DNA from: Kaiparowitsia implicata GSE-PSE-MK54-09C
GTDB taxonomy: Bacteria > Cyanobacteriota > Cyanobacteriia > Elainellales > Elainellaceae
Assembly: GCA_019359435.1 (NCBI GenBank)
Contig: JAHHHI010000104.1
Span: 41,268 to 105,267, forward strand
Direction of reading: 5' to 3'
Length of the DNA: 64,000 bases
Shown: piece after piece, positions 25,670-36,300 of the stretch
How positions within the stretch are numbered: the first letter of the stretch is position 1
How the letters are laid out: each line of letters starts with the position of its first letter
The notes under the pieces: generated by a model
The model's database searches: none
Told to the model about the DNA's origin: nothing
What the model saw: the letters and a program-made list of their open reading frames with translations, nothing else
Made by a program: the position numbers and the translations under genes

Positions 25670-26875
25670 ATGACTGACACATCCCTAGAACTTGACGACG
25701 TCAGTGCCGGCTTGCGTCCAGCGCACAGCCGGTGGAGCGCCAGAATTTGGCTCGCGATGCTGGCCATGCTGGCAACCAGCTTTGCACTGGTTTCGGCCGA
25801 GTTTTTGCCGGCCGGCCTGCTTACGCCTATGGCGCGAGATCTCGGCATCAGTGAAGGCATGGCGGGACAGGTCGTCACCGCCACGGCCCTTGTTGGCGCT
25901 ATCGCTGCCCTCCTCAGCAATGTCCTCATCGGCAGGTTAAACCGCAAGAACGTGCTTGTATGGCTCAGTATTCTGGCCATTGCATCAAACCTGCTATCCA
26001 CCTTCTCCACCGACTTCTGGCTGCTGCTGGTTGGACGCGCCGGCCTGGGAATTGCGCTCAGCGCATTCTGGGCTTTGTCGGTGGCCGTAGTTGCCCGACT
26101 GGTGGGCACTGCGTCCATTGGTCGAGGGATGGCCATGGTTAGTCTCGGCGTTTCGCTGGCGACCATTGCCGCGCCATCCATGGGCGCTGTAATCGGTGAT
26201 TGGATGGGCTGGCGCTATGCGATGGGAGTTACCGCCGCACTGTCGGGCGCTGCGCTAGTTCTGCAACTCCTCACGCTCCCGAGCATGCCGGCCGCCGCTG
26301 GAAACAGCATGGGCGACATGGTTAAATTGGTGAGACGACGCGGTGTACAGTCAGGCATGCTTGCGATCATCCTGCTCATCGCTGGCCACATGACGGGCTC
26401 CGTCTACGTGCGTCCTTTTCTTGAAGAGATAGCGGGACTTTCAACCACCTTGATTGCGCTGGTCCTGGCCGGCTTTGGAGCAGCAGCCGTCCTCGGCACG
26501 GTTACCGGCGGCAAGTTGGCCGATATCAACGCAAGTCGCGCTTTGGCCATTACAGGCGGCATCATGGCGCTGGCGGCACTCGCCCTGGTTCTTTGGGGGA
26601 GTCAAGTTGTCGTGGCTTTCACATTTGTGGCGCTATGGGGATTTGCTTTCGGCATGGCCCCAGTGGCGCTGCAAGCCAACCTTTCTCGCTCGGCGACAGA
26701 TGCACTTGAGAGCTCGGGCAGTTTGATGGTGGTCTCATTCCAGGCCGCCATCATGACGGGTGCCATAGTTGGCGGGTACATCGTGGACACATACTCATCC
26801 GTTACAAATCTGATGGTGACGGCGTTGTTGTCCGCCCTCACGGTTGGACTGGCGCTCGCGCAGCCCAAATCCTGA
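25670..26875 (+). CDS. MFS transporter, DHA1 family (drug or sugar efflux type)
   Basis: 401 residues from the ATG at 25670. Twelve transmembrane segments are predicted. N-terminal SAEFLPAGLLTPMARDLGIS and GRAGLGIALSAFWALS match the AraJ/NepI/SotB branch of the DHA1 group, proton-driven exporters of nucleosides, arabinose-like sugars or drugs. Located just after an AraC-type regulator, with which it probably forms a regulated pair. The substrate cannot be inferred further. Confidence 0.92.
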   Translation: MTDTSLELDDVSAGLRPAHSRWSARIWLAMLAMLATSFALVSAEFLPAGLLTPMARDLGISEGMAGQVVTATALVGAIAALLSNVLIGRLNRKNVLVWLSILAIASNLLSTFSTDFWLLLVGRAGLGIALSAFWALSVAVVARLVGTASIGRGMAMVSLGVSLATIAAPSMGAVIGDWMGWRYAMGVTAALSGAALVLQLLTLPSMPAAAGNSMGDMVKLVRRRGVQSGMLAIILLIAGHMTGSVYVRPFLEEIAGLSTTLIALVLAGFGAAAVLGTVTGGKLADINASRALAITGGIMALAALALVLWGSQVVVAFTFVALWGFAFGMAPVALQANLSRSATDALESSGSLMVVSFQAAIMTGAIVGGYIVDTYSSVTNLMVTALLSALTVGLALAQPKS

Positions 26876-26888
26876 AACCGGACGTTTG

Positions 26889-26996
26889 AGGCTCTGTCGT
26901 GGCCGGCCTGAGAACTGTGGTGCGTCGAGTCAGTTGGCGCTCGGGCCACAGTCGTGAAAGCGCACTCTCAACGGGAGAGGCCGGCCAACAGAGCCT
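26889..26996. repeat. Long interrupted inverted repeat (MITE-like)
   Basis: AGGCTCTGT (26889-26897) and GGCCGGCCT (26901-26909) are matched in reverse complement by AGGCCGGCC (26978-26986) and ACAGAGCCT (26988-26996). The arms are about 20 bp with a small internal mismatch and enclose about 68 bases without coding potential. It could be a miniature mobile element or a structured transcript end after the MFS gene. Confidence 0.45.
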
Positions 26997-27151
26997 AAGC
27001 TCGGGGCTCTCACATGCGTGAGCGCAATGCAGGCCGGGTGCCTATCACTGGCTCGATTGCGGGCCCTGATGCCACGCTTTCTGTCCGACCGCCAACTAGG
27101 CTAGATGCATCGTACCATGGCCGAACCGGGCGGCAGGCAGACTGGGGACAT

Positions 27152-27217
27152 CATGAACAAGCAAGCGACAGACGACGCGCCCAAGCGCACCCAGCGGATG
27201 AAAAAGACGGCGATCTA
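27152..27217 (+). CDS. Possible 21-residue peptide
   Basis: ATG AAC AAG ... TAG encodes a very basic 21-residue peptide (MNKQATDDAPKRTQRMKK start) preceded by GGGGAC. It could equally be the start of a decayed gene. Nothing else in 26997-27469 is recognisable. Confidence 0.2.
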
Positions 27218-27469
27218 GCCTTTGTTAGCAGGAGCGTCGCCATAGTCGACCGCGGCGAATGTTCGCCTATTCGGGTCCCGCGTGAGACACCCAAAATCAC
27301 ACACAGGCACCCTGTGCGAGGCGAACTGGTTTGCATGAACCGACTTCGCCTGTGACTTATGGCAGCAAGCAGCGCCCACAGTTTAACGCGGCGCTCAGAA
27401 AAGCCGCAGGCGGCGCCGTCGACGGTTTCAGGAACCGTCGGTCGGCCAGGTCTAAATATGATTGGTGGG

Positions 27470-28471
27470 TTAGGTTGCGAGACGCTTTCCATTCAGCCGA
27501 AGTGTAACGATCACACCCGCATCTGACCAATCATATGCGATGGATCCCCCGAGCTGGCCCGAAACGCTCCTGTTGACCAGACGGCTTCCATAACCGTTTA
27601 CCCCATTGGGCGGCTCAACCTTTGGACCACCCCGTTCCATCCAGACGAGTTCAAGGTCATCACCAACGGACGAGCCGGACAGATCAAGCGTGCCAGTCGC
27701 CGCAGAAAGTGCACCATACTTCAGCGAGTTTGTCGCCAGTTCGTGCACCACTAAAGCAAGCGAAGTCGCAGAGCTTTCGCCAACCCCCATGCGAGGCACC
27801 GCAACGCGAATGCGACCGCTAAACGCTCCCATGTCTTCATAGGGTGACAACAATATCGACAAAAGGTCACCTAGCAGGGCCGCATGCCCCTGATGTCCCG
27901 GTAAAGGCCGCACCAGGTCGTGTGCTCGTCCCAGAGCTGCCAGTCGGCCCGTCAGCATTTCGGCCATTTCAACTGCCGTAGCCGTTGACTTGGAGGTTAG
28001 ATTGGTAAGTCCAGTCGCAATCGCCAGCAGGTTTTTGACCCGATGACTCATTTCGCCAGCGAGCAGCTCATTGCCTTCTTCCGCCTGCTTGCGGCCGGTC
28101 ACATCGAGAAATATGCCGAACATCTGTCCGTTATGCAGCGCGGTATCGTCACCTAAACCACGCGCAGAAATCCAGCGGATTTCCTCACCCACCAAAATTC
28201 TGAAGTCGATCTCATAGGCGCCAACAATGCCTCGGGTAGCGGTAAAGGCGTCTCGGACCCGATCCCGATCAGCGGGATGAATATGCGCTGACAGATCTTC
28301 GAACTTCACGTCGCGGGAATAGGCCAGTCCCCAAAGCCTAAATGCCTGCTCATCCATGGCGAACTGGTCATCAGTAACGTTCCAAGACCAAAGCGCGACG
28401 CCGGCAGCGTGAATGGCGCGCCGCAAGTTTTCTGCCTGTGCCAGGGGGTGGTTTGGGTCGCGAAACGGCAT
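27470..28471 (-). CDS. PAS-HWE family histidine kinase
   Basis: 333 residues from the ATG at 28469-28471. A PAS/PAC region spans about 15-140, followed by the HWE kinase core: GEMSHRVKNLLAIATGLT with the phospho-acceptor His, the ATPase motif HELATNSLKYGALS, and the W-x-E signature in LVWMERGGP. No membrane segment, so it is cytosolic. HWE kinases are abundant in Rhizobiales and often feed the PhyR-NepR-EcfG general stress pathway or light responses. No response regulator gene is adjacent. Confidence 0.92.
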   Translation of the reverse strand: MPFRDPNHPLAQAENLRRAIHAAGVALWSWNVTDDQFAMDEQAFRLWGLAYSRDVKFEDLSAHIHPADRDRVRDAFTATRGIVGAYEIDFRILVGEEIRWISARGLGDDTALHNGQMFGIFLDVTGRKQAEEGNELLAGEMSHRVKNLLAIATGLTNLTSKSTATAVEMAEMLTGRLAALGRAHDLVRPLPGHQGHAALLGDLLSILLSPYEDMGAFSGRIRVAVPRMGVGESSATSLALVVHELATNSLKYGALSAATGTLDLSGSSVGDDLELVWMERGGPKVEPPNGVNGYGSRLVNRSVSGQLGGSIAYDWSDAGVIVTLRLNGKRLAT

Positions 28472-28923
28472 AATACAAATTCCTGAGCGCGCAACGATTC
28501 TTAGTAAGACACTTAGCCGCGAACTTGCACGGAAAATAAAGCAGGTGCGTGCCATGCGCCGCCTCTTTAGCGGGCGCCCGTTCCTGACGGGAGATCAAAC
28601 TCACCGGCAAATCCGCTGAAGCTGGCACGGGGCAAGCTGCGCGCCTCTACCGCTGGACCAGATGAACTGCACGCTACTTGTGTGCTGAGCGGATGCTGCA
28701 GAGGCTGCGCACATACTGTGGCCCTGGCCCCGGATCTTTCGGCATGGGCTTGGTAGCGAACTCTTCGCCGCCTTTATGTCTGCGGGCAGGGTGCTCCCCG
28801 GCGCAACTTGCAGGCTGGGGCTGTCCACTTTTAGTTTCTCAACAAGGCAACTCCCCGCTCATCTGAGGATTGAACCTATGCCCCGACCCTACGATTTGTG
28901 ACGTCGGGGCGGGACATGCACAT
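28472..28923. other. Intergenic region
   Basis: About 450 bases between the divergent HWE kinase and the hypothetical gene at 28924. No supported gene, RNA or repeat. Confidence 0.4.
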
Positions 28924-29250
28924 ATGCGCGAATATAAAGCCGACGATCAGGTCGTAACCGAAGTAGAAATTGTACGAACCGCCTTGCCAACTTGGGTCAT
29001 CAGCACCGTCGAGTTGGTGGAGCTCGCCGAGAACGCCGAGCGCGCCGCGGTCCATATTAACCCCGAGACGGCAGACCGCTCGCGCCAGTTGATCGTCGAG
29101 GTGGCTCAGTGGCAGCAGAAGTTGAGTGAGTGGCAGGGGCTCGATCTGTCTCCCCGGCTGAAGGCCGAGCTTCGCATCCTTAAGGCCACACTTGATGCGT
29201 CCATGGATGAAGCCAACGCGGCTGCATCGGAATTGAAGCTGTTCGACTAA
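28924..29250 (+). CDS. Hypothetical protein
   Basis: 108 residues from the ATG at 28924 (MREYKADDQVVTEVEIVRT). The protein is acidic and predicted to be mostly helical (ELVELAENAERAAVHINPETADRS). No family is recognised. An in-frame ATG at 28870 would add 18 residues that look less protein-like. The codon use matches the neighbourhood, so it is probably real. Confidence 0.5.
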   Translation: MREYKADDQVVTEVEIVRTALPTWVISTVELVELAENAERAAVHINPETADRSRQLIVEVAQWQQKLSEWQGLDLSPRLKAELRILKATLDASMDEANAAASELKLFD

Positions 29251-29540
29251 CGCGCCGTGTTCACCGGGCAGGAGCCATGGCATTGTCCCGATCACTTTAG
29301 CAACGAGGGCACTATTTTAGGCAGGGCGCTGACAGTTCGCTTTTCGGCCCTGCATTGTTTAGAGGGCCGGTGCCGCTGATGTCGGGGCCGCTGACGCCAA
29401 GGGGGGATGTCCGCAGGTCCCCGGCCTGGCGAAAGACGATAAATCGCCTGGTCCCAGCGAGCGATATCATCGCTCGATACTCTGCACTAGAAAAGTGGTG
29501 TTGTTGCCCGGCTCAGGACACCAAAGCTGGCTGGCCTTTG

Positions 29541-29795
29541 TCAGCGAGACCTGTTCTTTTGCCATATGCCCCATAGTATCAGCACGAAGGCCAATAGCCT
29601 TAGAAGATACAGCCAGGTCTGGTCCTCTACCTCAATGCCGGCGACGATCAGGAGAGCTTGATTGGCCGCCAGAAGCACGAACGCGGCCGCAAACATAAGG
29701 AACAGTGGTTCCCTGCTACGGACCCAAAAACGTATGAAGAACAGGCCGGAGACAAGAAAGCCGGCGGTTATCAGACCAGAAAGAAAACCGAACAC
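29541..29795 (-). CDS. DUF5985-like small membrane protein
   Basis: 84 residues from a GTG whose first base is the last base of the upstream stop codon; GGAGG lies 6-10 bases before it. Three hydrophobic segments and the pattern GLFFIRFWVRSREPLFLMFA followed by AANQALL match DUF5985 proteins as I know them. These are short membrane proteins of unknown function usually found in adjacent pairs, as here with the gene at 29795-30061. The 1-bp overlap points to a joint complex. Confidence 0.75.
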   Translation of the reverse strand: MFGFLSGLITAGFLVSGLFFIRFWVRSREPLFLMFAAAFVLLAANQALLIVAGIEVEDQTWLYLLRLLAFVLILWGIWQKNRSR

Positions 29796-30061
29796 TATTC
29801 CGCCTCCCAGACGAGGCCGATGATGAGGGTCGAAACAGCGGCCAAGGATGCGGCATGCCGCCATCCCTGTAGGTCCTGTTCCACGAAAACGATCAGGTCG
29901 AGCAAAACTGTAAGATTATTGATGCTCAGCAGGCAGAAGCAAATTCCTGTCCACATTAGCAGGCGTGTCTTAGTCCGCCTGTAGCCTCGCAGCAAAAGAA
30001 ATGCGCACCCCACACAGGTCGCCAAACAGAGAGTATAAATCGCAGCCTGGAAAATACTCAT
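29795..30061 (-). CDS. DUF5985-like small membrane protein (paired)
   Basis: 88 residues, three hydrophobic segments (about 5-25, 33-55 and 67-84) with the DUF5985-like AFLLLRGYRRTKTRLLMWTG and SINNLTVLLD. The start overlaps the upstream stop codon by 4 bp (ATGA), and the stop overlaps the downstream GTG by 1 bp. So three genes from 30435 down form a tightly coupled operon: a winged-helix protein and two related membrane proteins. Function unknown. Confidence 0.75.
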   Translation of the reverse strand: MSIFQAAIYTLCLATCVGCAFLLLRGYRRTKTRLLMWTGICFCLLSINNLTVLLDLIVFVEQDLQGWRHAASLAAVSTLIIGLVWEAE

Positions 30062-30435
30062 TCAAGGGGCTTCCTGATCAAAAAGGCATCCGAGAAGGAT
30101 TTGAGTTTGCTCCCCGAACCGGAAACAATTGCACGGCGGACAACGGCCGGTCGTGACCGATATTCCACATCCAGCTGATCGATTAGGTAGGATAGATCCG
30201 AGGTGGCTGGCGCGAACCTTGCCGAACCATCCTCGTCGCTCACCACAAGCCCGCCGCGCTCAAGTTGGTGCAAGGACTGGTCCACGACAAGACTGCTGCT
30301 TCGCAGCTCACTTACCAGGTCCTCGCGCTTCCAATAGCGCTGCGGCTGCTGTCGCATGAGCAGCAGGACTTCCACGCCCCACACGGAGGCGATCGTCCCG
30401 CTCAATAGGTCGAGGAGGCGTGGGTCCAAGAACAC
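30058..30435 (-). CDS. Winged-helix-like protein heading the DUF5985 operon
   Basis: 125 residues. The segment about 17-90 has the rhythm of a winged helix (SVWGVEVLLLMRQQPQRYW, then EDLVSELRSSSLVVDQSLHQ and LERGGLVV), as in MarR/ArsR-like domains. The C-terminus (SKLKSFSDAFLIRKPLE) is basic. It ends in an ATGA overlap with the first DUF5985-like gene. It might regulate the operon or couple membrane signals to DNA; this is inference. Confidence 0.6.
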   Translation of the reverse strand: MFLDPRLLDLLSGTIASVWGVEVLLLMRQQPQRYWKREDLVSELRSSSLVVDQSLHQLERGGLVVSDEDGSARFAPATSDLSYLIDQLDVEYRSRPAVVRRAIVSGSGSKLKSFSDAFLIRKPLE

Positions 30436-30597
30436 GTTCCATCAGGTTGCTTTTCGGGGGTATGCGCCCTTAAAGGCGAAAGCAACCCCATCGAAACAAC
30501 ATTTTTGAGGTAACCGCGGAACCAACGCCAAACCCGGCCATTTGGCATTTTGCCGAGGTGCAGCCTTGCACGGGGACTCGGCCTAAGGGAGACAAAA

Positions 30598-33500
30598 TTG
30601 GCAGCGGTGGCATCAGTTGATCAGCTTGAGCGTCGGCATATCCTGGCGGCGCTCAGGGCATTCAGGCGTGGCGATTTCTCCGTGCGCCTGCCCGAGGATT
30701 TCGACGGAATCGATGCAGAAATCGCTCAGACCTTTAACGAGATCGTCGACCTCAATGGTCAGTTGACGAGCGAATTCGAGCGCCTGGGGCGCGTGGTAGG
30801 CAAAGACGGCAGGATTGGCGAACGGGGTCATGTCGTCAATGCAACCGGCAACTGGGAAGCAAGCGTTCGCTCTATCAACGAGCTCATTGAGGACATGGTG
30901 CAGCCCACCGCGGAGGTGGCCCGCGTGATCGGCGCAGTGGCAAAGGGCGACCTGACCCAAACTATGCAGGTGGAAATCGACGGCCGTCCCCTGCGCGGCG
31001 AGTTCCTGCGCATCGGCAAGATCGTGAACACCATGGTGGGCCAGCTCGCCTCCTTCACTGCTGAAGTAACACGCGTGGCGCGTGAAGTGGGTACTGAAGG
31101 AAAACTGGGCGGCCAGGCGCGTGTTAAGGGTGTCGCCGGCACCTGGAAAGACCTGACCGACAACGTCAACGCGATGGCCACCAACCTCACCGCGCAGGTT
31201 CGGAACATCGCCGAGGTGACGACTGCCGTGGCCTCGGGCGATCTTTCAAAGAAGATCACCGTGGACGTAAAGGGTGAGATCCTAGGGCTGAAGAATACCA
31301 TCAACACCATGGTGGACCAGCTCAACTCGTTCGCATCGGAAGTGACACGCGTGGCTCGGGAGGTGGGCACCGAAGGCAAGCTCGGCGGGCAGGCTCGTGT
31401 GGAAGGCGTGGGCGGCACCTGGAAGGATCTCACCGACAATGTGAACCTGATGGCTGACAACCTTACCGGTCAGGTTCGCAACATTGCCGAGGTGACGACC
31501 GCCGTGGCCTCGGGCGACCTGTCCAAGAAGATCACGGTTGACGTGAAAGGGGAGATCCTCGAACTCAAGAACACCATCAACACGATGGTGGACCAGCTCA
31601 ATTCATTCGCCTCCGAAGTGACGCGCGTGGCCCGCGAGGTGGGCACCGAAGGCAAGCTTGGTGGTCAAGCGCAGGTGCGCGGTGTGGCTGGCACCTGGAA
31701 GGATCTCACCGATAACGTGAATCTGATGGCCGACAACCTCACCGGTCAGGTCCGCAACATTGCCGAAGTTACGACCGCCGTGGCCTCGGGCGACCTCTCC
31801 AAGAAAATCACGGCCGTGGCGAAGGGTGAAATCCTTGAGCTGAAAGATACCATCAACACCATGGTGGACCAGCTCAACTCCTTCGCATCGGAGGTAACGC
31901 GCGTGGCGCGCGAAGTGGGCACCGAGGGCAAGCTTGGCGGCCAGGCCGACGTTAAGGGGGTCGGCGGCACCTGGAAGGATCTTACCGACAACGTGAACCT
32001 GATGGCCGCCAACCTGACCGGGCAGGTTCGCAATATTGCCGAAGTAACGACCGCGGTGGCCTCGGGCGACCTCTCCAAGAAGATCACTGTGGACGTCAAG
32101 GGTGAAATTCTGGCGCTCAAAGACACCATCAATACCATGGTGGACCAACTCAATTCATTTGCATCTGAAGTGACGCGCGTGGCCCGCGAAGTGGGCACCG
32201 AAGGTAAACTGGGTGGCCAGGCCCATGTGGAAGGGGTCGGCGGCACCTGGAAGGACCTGACGGACAACGTCAACCTGATGGCGGATAACCTGACCGGTCA
32301 GGTGCGTAATATTGCCGAGGTGACCACGGCGGTGGCTTCGGGCGACCTCAGCAAGAAAATTACCGTCGACGTGAAGGGCGAGATCCTGGAGCTCAAGGAC
32401 ACCATCAACACGATGGTGGATCAGCTCAATTCCTTCGCGTCTGAAGTGACGCGCGTGGCCCGCGAGGTGGGGAGTGATGGCAAGCTGGGCGGCCAGGCGC
32501 AGGTTCGCGGCGTGGCCGGAACGTGGAAGGACCTGACCGACAACGTCAACGCGATGGCGGCAAACCTGACCGGTCAGGTGCGCAACATTGCGGAGGTGAC
32601 GACTGCGGTTGCCTCCGGCGACCTCAGCAAGAAAATCACCGTGGTGGTTCGTGGCGAGATCCTCGAACTCAAGGACACCATCAACACAATGGTGGATCAG
32701 CTCAATTCCTTCGCATCCGAGGTGACCCGCGTGGCCCGCGAAGTGGGCACCGAGGGCAAGCTGGGCGGACAGGCACAGGTCCGGGGCGTGGGAGGCACCT
32801 GGAAGGACCTCACTGACAACGTGAATTCGATGGCTGAAAACCTGACCGGTCAGGTACGCAACATCGCCGAAGTGACCACCGCTGTAGCGCGTGGCGATCT
32901 CTCCAAGAAGATCACCGTGGACGTGCAGGGCGAGATCCTGGAATTGAAGTCGACCATCAACACCATGGTGGATCAGCTTAACAGCTTCGCCGGTGAGGTG
33001 ACCCGCGTGGCGCGAGAGGTGGGTACGGAAGGCAAGCTGGGCGGACAGGCCCAGGTGGAAGGGGTTGCCGGCACCTGGAAAGATCTTACCGACAACGTGA
33101 ACCTGATGGCGACCAACCTCACCAACCAGGTGCGTGGCATTGCCGACGTGGTGACCGCTGTGGCGCAGGGCAACCTCAAACGCAAACTGACCGTGGATGC
33201 AAAGGGCGAGATCGCCGCGCTAGCCGACACCATTAACGGGATGATCGAAACGCTCGCCACCTTCGCCGACCAGGTCACCAATATGGCGCGCGAAGTGGGT
33301 GTGGAGGGCAAGCTCGGCGGACAGGCCCGCGTTCCGGGCGCAGCGGGCCTCTGGCGCGACCTGACCGATAACGTCAACGCCATGGCTGCCAATCTCACCG
33401 GGCAGGTACGCTCCATTGCTGACGTGGCGACCGCGGTGACGAAGGGAGACCTGAGCCGGTCCATCGCGGTCGAGGCCTCCGGGGAAATGGCAGCGCTCAA

Positions 33501-36300
33501 GGACAATATCAACGAAATGATCCGAAATCTGAAGGATCAAACGCTCAAGAACGCCGAGCAAGATTGGCTCAAGACCAATCTGGCGCGCTTCTCGCGCATG
33601 CTGCAGGGCGAGCGCGATCTGGCAACAGTCTCCCGCTTGATCATGAGCGAGCTAGCGCCGCTCGTGAACGCGCAATACGGGGTGTTCTACGTAACCAATC
33701 GGGATGATACGGAGACATTTCTCGAACTCGCCGCAAGCTACGGCGCAGAGAGCAATGCCAGCATTAAGGGCAAGGTTGGGCTGCGAGAGGGGTTGGTAGG
33801 CCAGAGTGCCGCAGACAAGCGCGCCATTCTGCTCGATCGCGTGCCCCCCAACTTCCTCAAGATCAGTTCCGGACTGGGTACGGCGGACCCGGCCAACGTC
33901 ATCATCCTGCCCGCACTTTTTGAAGACGACGTGCAGGCCGTTATCGAACTCGCCTCATTCGCCGAATTCAACGACACCCACCAATCCTTCCTCAATCAGC
34001 TCATGGAGTCTGTTGGCATCGTGCTCAATACCATTGCCGCCACGATGCGCACCGAGGACTTACTCAAACAGTCGCAACTGCTGACCGCCGAACTGCAGGC
34101 CCGCCAAGCGGAGCTCACCAAGAAGCAGGAAGAGCTGCATACCACCAACGAGGAGTTGCAGGAAAAGGCTCAACTGCTTGAGAACGAAAAAAAGCAGGTC
34201 GAGAACAAGAATCTGGAAATCGAAATGGCTCGTCGCGCCCTTGAGGACAAGGCCGAGCAGCTCGCGTTGACGTCCAAATACAAGTCCGAGTTTTTGGCCA
34301 ATATGAGCCATGAACTAAGGACGCCCCTTAATTCCCTGCTCATCCTCTCGAAACTGTTGGCCGGCAACCAGCAGGGCAACCTCAACGACAAGCAGGTTGA
34401 ATTCGCCCGCACCATCAATTCGGCAGGCACCGACCTTCTCAGTCTCATCAACGACATTCTTGACCTGTCCAAAATCGAGTCAGGTACTGTTACGATTGAT
34501 ATCGGCGAAATGCCGCTTTCCAGTCTCCGACAGCACATGGAGCGTACCTTCCGTCAGCTGGCTGCCGACAAAGGTCTGCGTTTTACAATCAACGTGGATC
34601 CAAGGCTGCCGGAGGGGGTGCGAACTGACGAAAAACGTCTGCAGCAAGTGGTGCTCAACCTCCTGTCCAACGCCTTCAAGTTTACGGCGCAAGGCGAAGT
34701 GCGCCTGGACTTCAAGCCTGAGCGCGGATCGCATAACGGGGTTGCCCGCCAGATAGAAGGCCTGGCAATCATGGTAACCGACACCGGTATCGGCATCCCA
34801 GAAGACAAGCAGAAGCTGATCTTTGAAGCTTTCCAGCAGGCCGACGGCACCACCAGCCGCAAATATGGAGGCACGGGCCTTGGTCTTTCGATCAGCCGCG
34901 AAATCGCCCGCCTGCTCGGCGGGGAACTAAGGGTCGAAAGCACCCCCGGCAAGGGCTCCACCTTCACCCTCGTCGTGCCATTTGAAGGCCCTGAGGCGGT
35001 GGCCCTGCCACGCGCGCTGCCCGCGGTGGTATCGGAGCCGGGTGATCTCGAGAGTCCTGCGCTGGCGTTTGCCGACGATCGCGACAACATCGACGCTGGC
35101 GACCGGGTCGTACTGATTGTCGAGGACGACCAAACGTTCGGTGAAATTCTGCTGGGCCTCGCGCGATCTGCTGGCTTGAAGGGCGTGCTGTCGAATGCCG
35201 GGTCGGGTACACTGGCGTTGGCCCGCAAGCTGATGCCAGACGCCATCACGCTTGACCTGGGACTGTCGGATATTGATGGCTGGGTCCTCTTCGACTTGCT
35301 GCGCCATGACCGAAAGACGCGCGCTATCCCGGTTCACATCATCTCCGGCGCCGAAAGAATTGCTGCTCTCAGTGACAAGGGCGCCATGAGCGTCTTAACC
35401 AAACCGGTGTCGACGGACGATCTCAACCGAGTATTCTCCGAAATAAAGGCGAGCAGGGGCAGGACGCAGCGGAGCGTCTTGATAGCGGACACTGACTCCA
35501 ACCGTCGACTGGAATTGGTGGATGCGCTACGCGACGGCATTACGGCCGTCACTGCGATGGCGCGTCTGCAGGCAAACTCGGATGCAACGTCTCTGGCCCA
35601 ATTCGATGCCGTCGTGGTGGGTCTTGGTCAGTCGCACAAAGAAAACAATCACTTGATCGCGGAACTGGCGAACATTTTCGGTGATTCAACCGCCAAATTG
35701 GTTGTTATGACTTCCGGACCGGAGACGCTTCGTGCTCTGGAGCGCAACAGTGCCCTGGGGAACGTCCGTCATGCTGACAGCCCCACCCAACTCGCAAAAG
35801 TCGTCTCCGACATGCTGCCTGCGGGGGCAGATCCGGAGGCGGACGGGGCTCCCCAGGACGTGGGCGACCTTGCGGGCGCCAAGGTCCTTATTGTCGACGA
35901 TGACATTCGAAACATCTATTCTCTGACCAGCGTCCTGGAAACCTATGGCATGGATGTCATGCACGCCGAGCGAGGACGTGATGGCATTGGCTTGCTTGAC
36001 CAACATCATGATATCGACGTGGCCCTGATCGACATCATGATGCCGGAGATGGACGGTTACGAGACGATGCGGGAGATAAGGCGCCGTCCCGAATTTCGCG
36101 AGCTGCCGTTGATTTCGGTCACGGCCAAGGCGATGAAAGGAGACCGGCAAAAGTGTCTGGAGGCCGGCGCCAGTGACTATATCGCAAAACCGGTAGACCT
36201 CGATCTGCTGATGGCCCTTCTGCGGGTCTGGATCGGCCGGACCAAAGCCCGCACTGCTTCGACACGGGCCGAGGCCCGCTCCGGGATGGCAAGCCTATGA
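30598..36300 (+). CDS. Giant multi-HAMP, GAF, three-receiver hybrid histidine kinase
   Basis: 1900 residues from TTG at 30598, ten bases after GGGAG; no ATG is available. Residues about 20-150 hold a degenerate HAMP pair, and 152-979 consist of nine 92-residue units, each two HAMP-like segments. A GAF domain (about 980-1160), a coiled coil, HisKA with H1238 ([11 protein letters not shown]), a HATPase ([22 protein letters not shown]) and three receivers follow. Receiver 1 has acceptor D1553 and receiver 3 D1812; receiver 2 lacks its aspartate (VVVGLGQS). There is no membrane segment. The layout resembles fungal group III (Nik1-type) osmosensing kinases. The stop overlaps the next kinase gene by 4 bp. 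Confidence 0.95.
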   Translation: MAAVASVDQLERRHILAALRAFRRGDFSVRLPEDFDGIDAEIAQTFNEIVDLNGQLTSEFERLGRVVGKDGRIGERGHVVNATGNWEASVRSINELIEDMVQPTAEVARVIGAVAKGDLTQTMQVEIDGRPLRGEFLRIGKIVNTMVGQLASFTAEVTRVAREVGTEGKLGGQARVKGVAGTWKDLTDNVNAMATNLTAQVRNIAEVTTAVASGDLSKKITVDVKGEILGLKNTINTMVDQLNSFASEVTRVAREVGTEGKLGGQARVEGVGGTWKDLTDNVNLMADNLTGQVRNIAEVTTAVASGDLSKKITVDVKGEILELKNTINTMVDQLNSFASEVTRVAREVGTEGKLGGQAQVRGVAGTWKDLTDNVNLMADNLTGQVRNIAEVTTAVASGDLSKKITAVAKGEILELKDTINTMVDQLNSFASEVTRVAREVGTEGKLGGQADVKGVGGTWKDLTDNVNLMAANLTGQVRNIAEVTTAVASGDLSKKITVDVKGEILALKDTINTMVDQLNSFASEVTRVAREVGTEGKLGGQAHVEGVGGTWKDLTDNVNLMADNLTGQVRNIAEVTTAVASGDLSKKITVDVKGEILELKDTINTMVDQLNSFASEVTRVAREVGSDGKLGGQAQVRGVAGTWKDLTDNVNAMAANLTGQVRNIAEVTTAVASGDLSKKITVVVRGEILELKDTINTMVDQLNSFASEVTRVAREVGTEGKLGGQAQVRGVGGTWKDLTDNVNSMAENLTGQVRNIAEVTTAVARGDLSKKITVDVQGEILELKSTINTMVDQLNSFAGEVTRVAREVGTEGKLGGQAQVEGVAGTWKDLTDNVNLMATNLTNQVRGIADVVTAVAQGNLKRKLTVDAKGEIAALADTINGMIETLATFADQVTNMAREVGVEGKLGGQARVPGAAGLWRDLTDNVNAMAANLTGQVRSIADVATAVTKGDLSRSIAVEASGEMAALKDNINEMIRNLKDQTLKNAEQDWLKTNLARFSRMLQGERDLATVSRLIMSELAPLVNAQYGVFYVTNRDDTETFLELAASYGAESNASIKGKVGLREGLVGQSAADKRAILLDRVPPNFLKISSGLGTADPANVIILPALFEDDVQAVIELASFAEFNDTHQSFLNQLMESVGIVLNTIAATMRTEDLLKQSQLLTAELQARQAELTKKQEELHTTNEELQEKAQLLENEKKQVENKNLEIEMARRALEDKAEQLALTSKYKSEFLANMSHELRTPLNSLLILSKLLAGNQQGNLNDKQVEFARTINSAGTDLLSLINDILDLSKIESGTVTIDIGEMPLSSLRQHMERTFRQLAADKGLRFTINVDPRLPEGVRTDEKRLQQVVLNLLSNAFKFTAQGEVRLDFKPERGSHNGVARQIEGLAIMVTDTGIGIPEDKQKLIFEAFQQADGTTSRKYGGTGLGLSISREIARLLGGELRVESTPGKGSTFTLVVPFEGPEAVALPRALPAVVSEPGDLESPALAFADDRDNIDAGDRVVLIVEDDQTFGEILLGLARSAGLKGVLSNAGSGTLALARKLMPDAITLDLGLSDIDGWVLFDLLRHDRKTRAIPVHIISGAERIAALSDKGAMSVLTKPVSTDDLNRVFSEIKASRGRTQRSVLIADTDSNRRLELVDALRDGITAVTAMARLQANSDATSLAQFDAVVVGLGQSHKENNHLIAELANIFGDSTAKLVVMTSGPETLRALERNSALGNVRHADSPTQLAKVVSDMLPAGADPEADGAPQDVGDLAGAKVLIVDDDIRNIYSLTSVLETYGMDVMHAERGRDGIGLLDQHHDIDVALIDIMMPEMDGYETMREIRRRPEFRELPLISVTAKAMKGDRQKCLEAGASDYIAKPVDLDLLMALLRVWIGRTKARTASTRAEARSGMASL
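31051..33534 (+). repeat. Nine tandem 276-bp repeats inside the HAMP kinase gene
   Basis: Units begin at 31051, 31327, 31603, 31879, 32155, 32431, 32707, 32983 and 33259, each exactly 276 bp and in frame. Units 1-7 are nearly identical in protein ([37 protein letters not shown]), while 8 and 9 diverge. The exact length and high identity suggest recent expansion or ongoing homogenisation by recombination. Confidence 0.95.

Noticed and set aside
31051..33534. Regularly spaced repeats as a possible CRISPR array
   Set aside because: Repeat period is 276 bp, in frame and protein-coding without spacers.
30828..33561. Long open frames on the minus strand opposite the HAMP repeats
   Set aside because: They repeat every 276 bp as shadows of the coding strand, have low-complexity Ser/Arg content and no ribosome sites.
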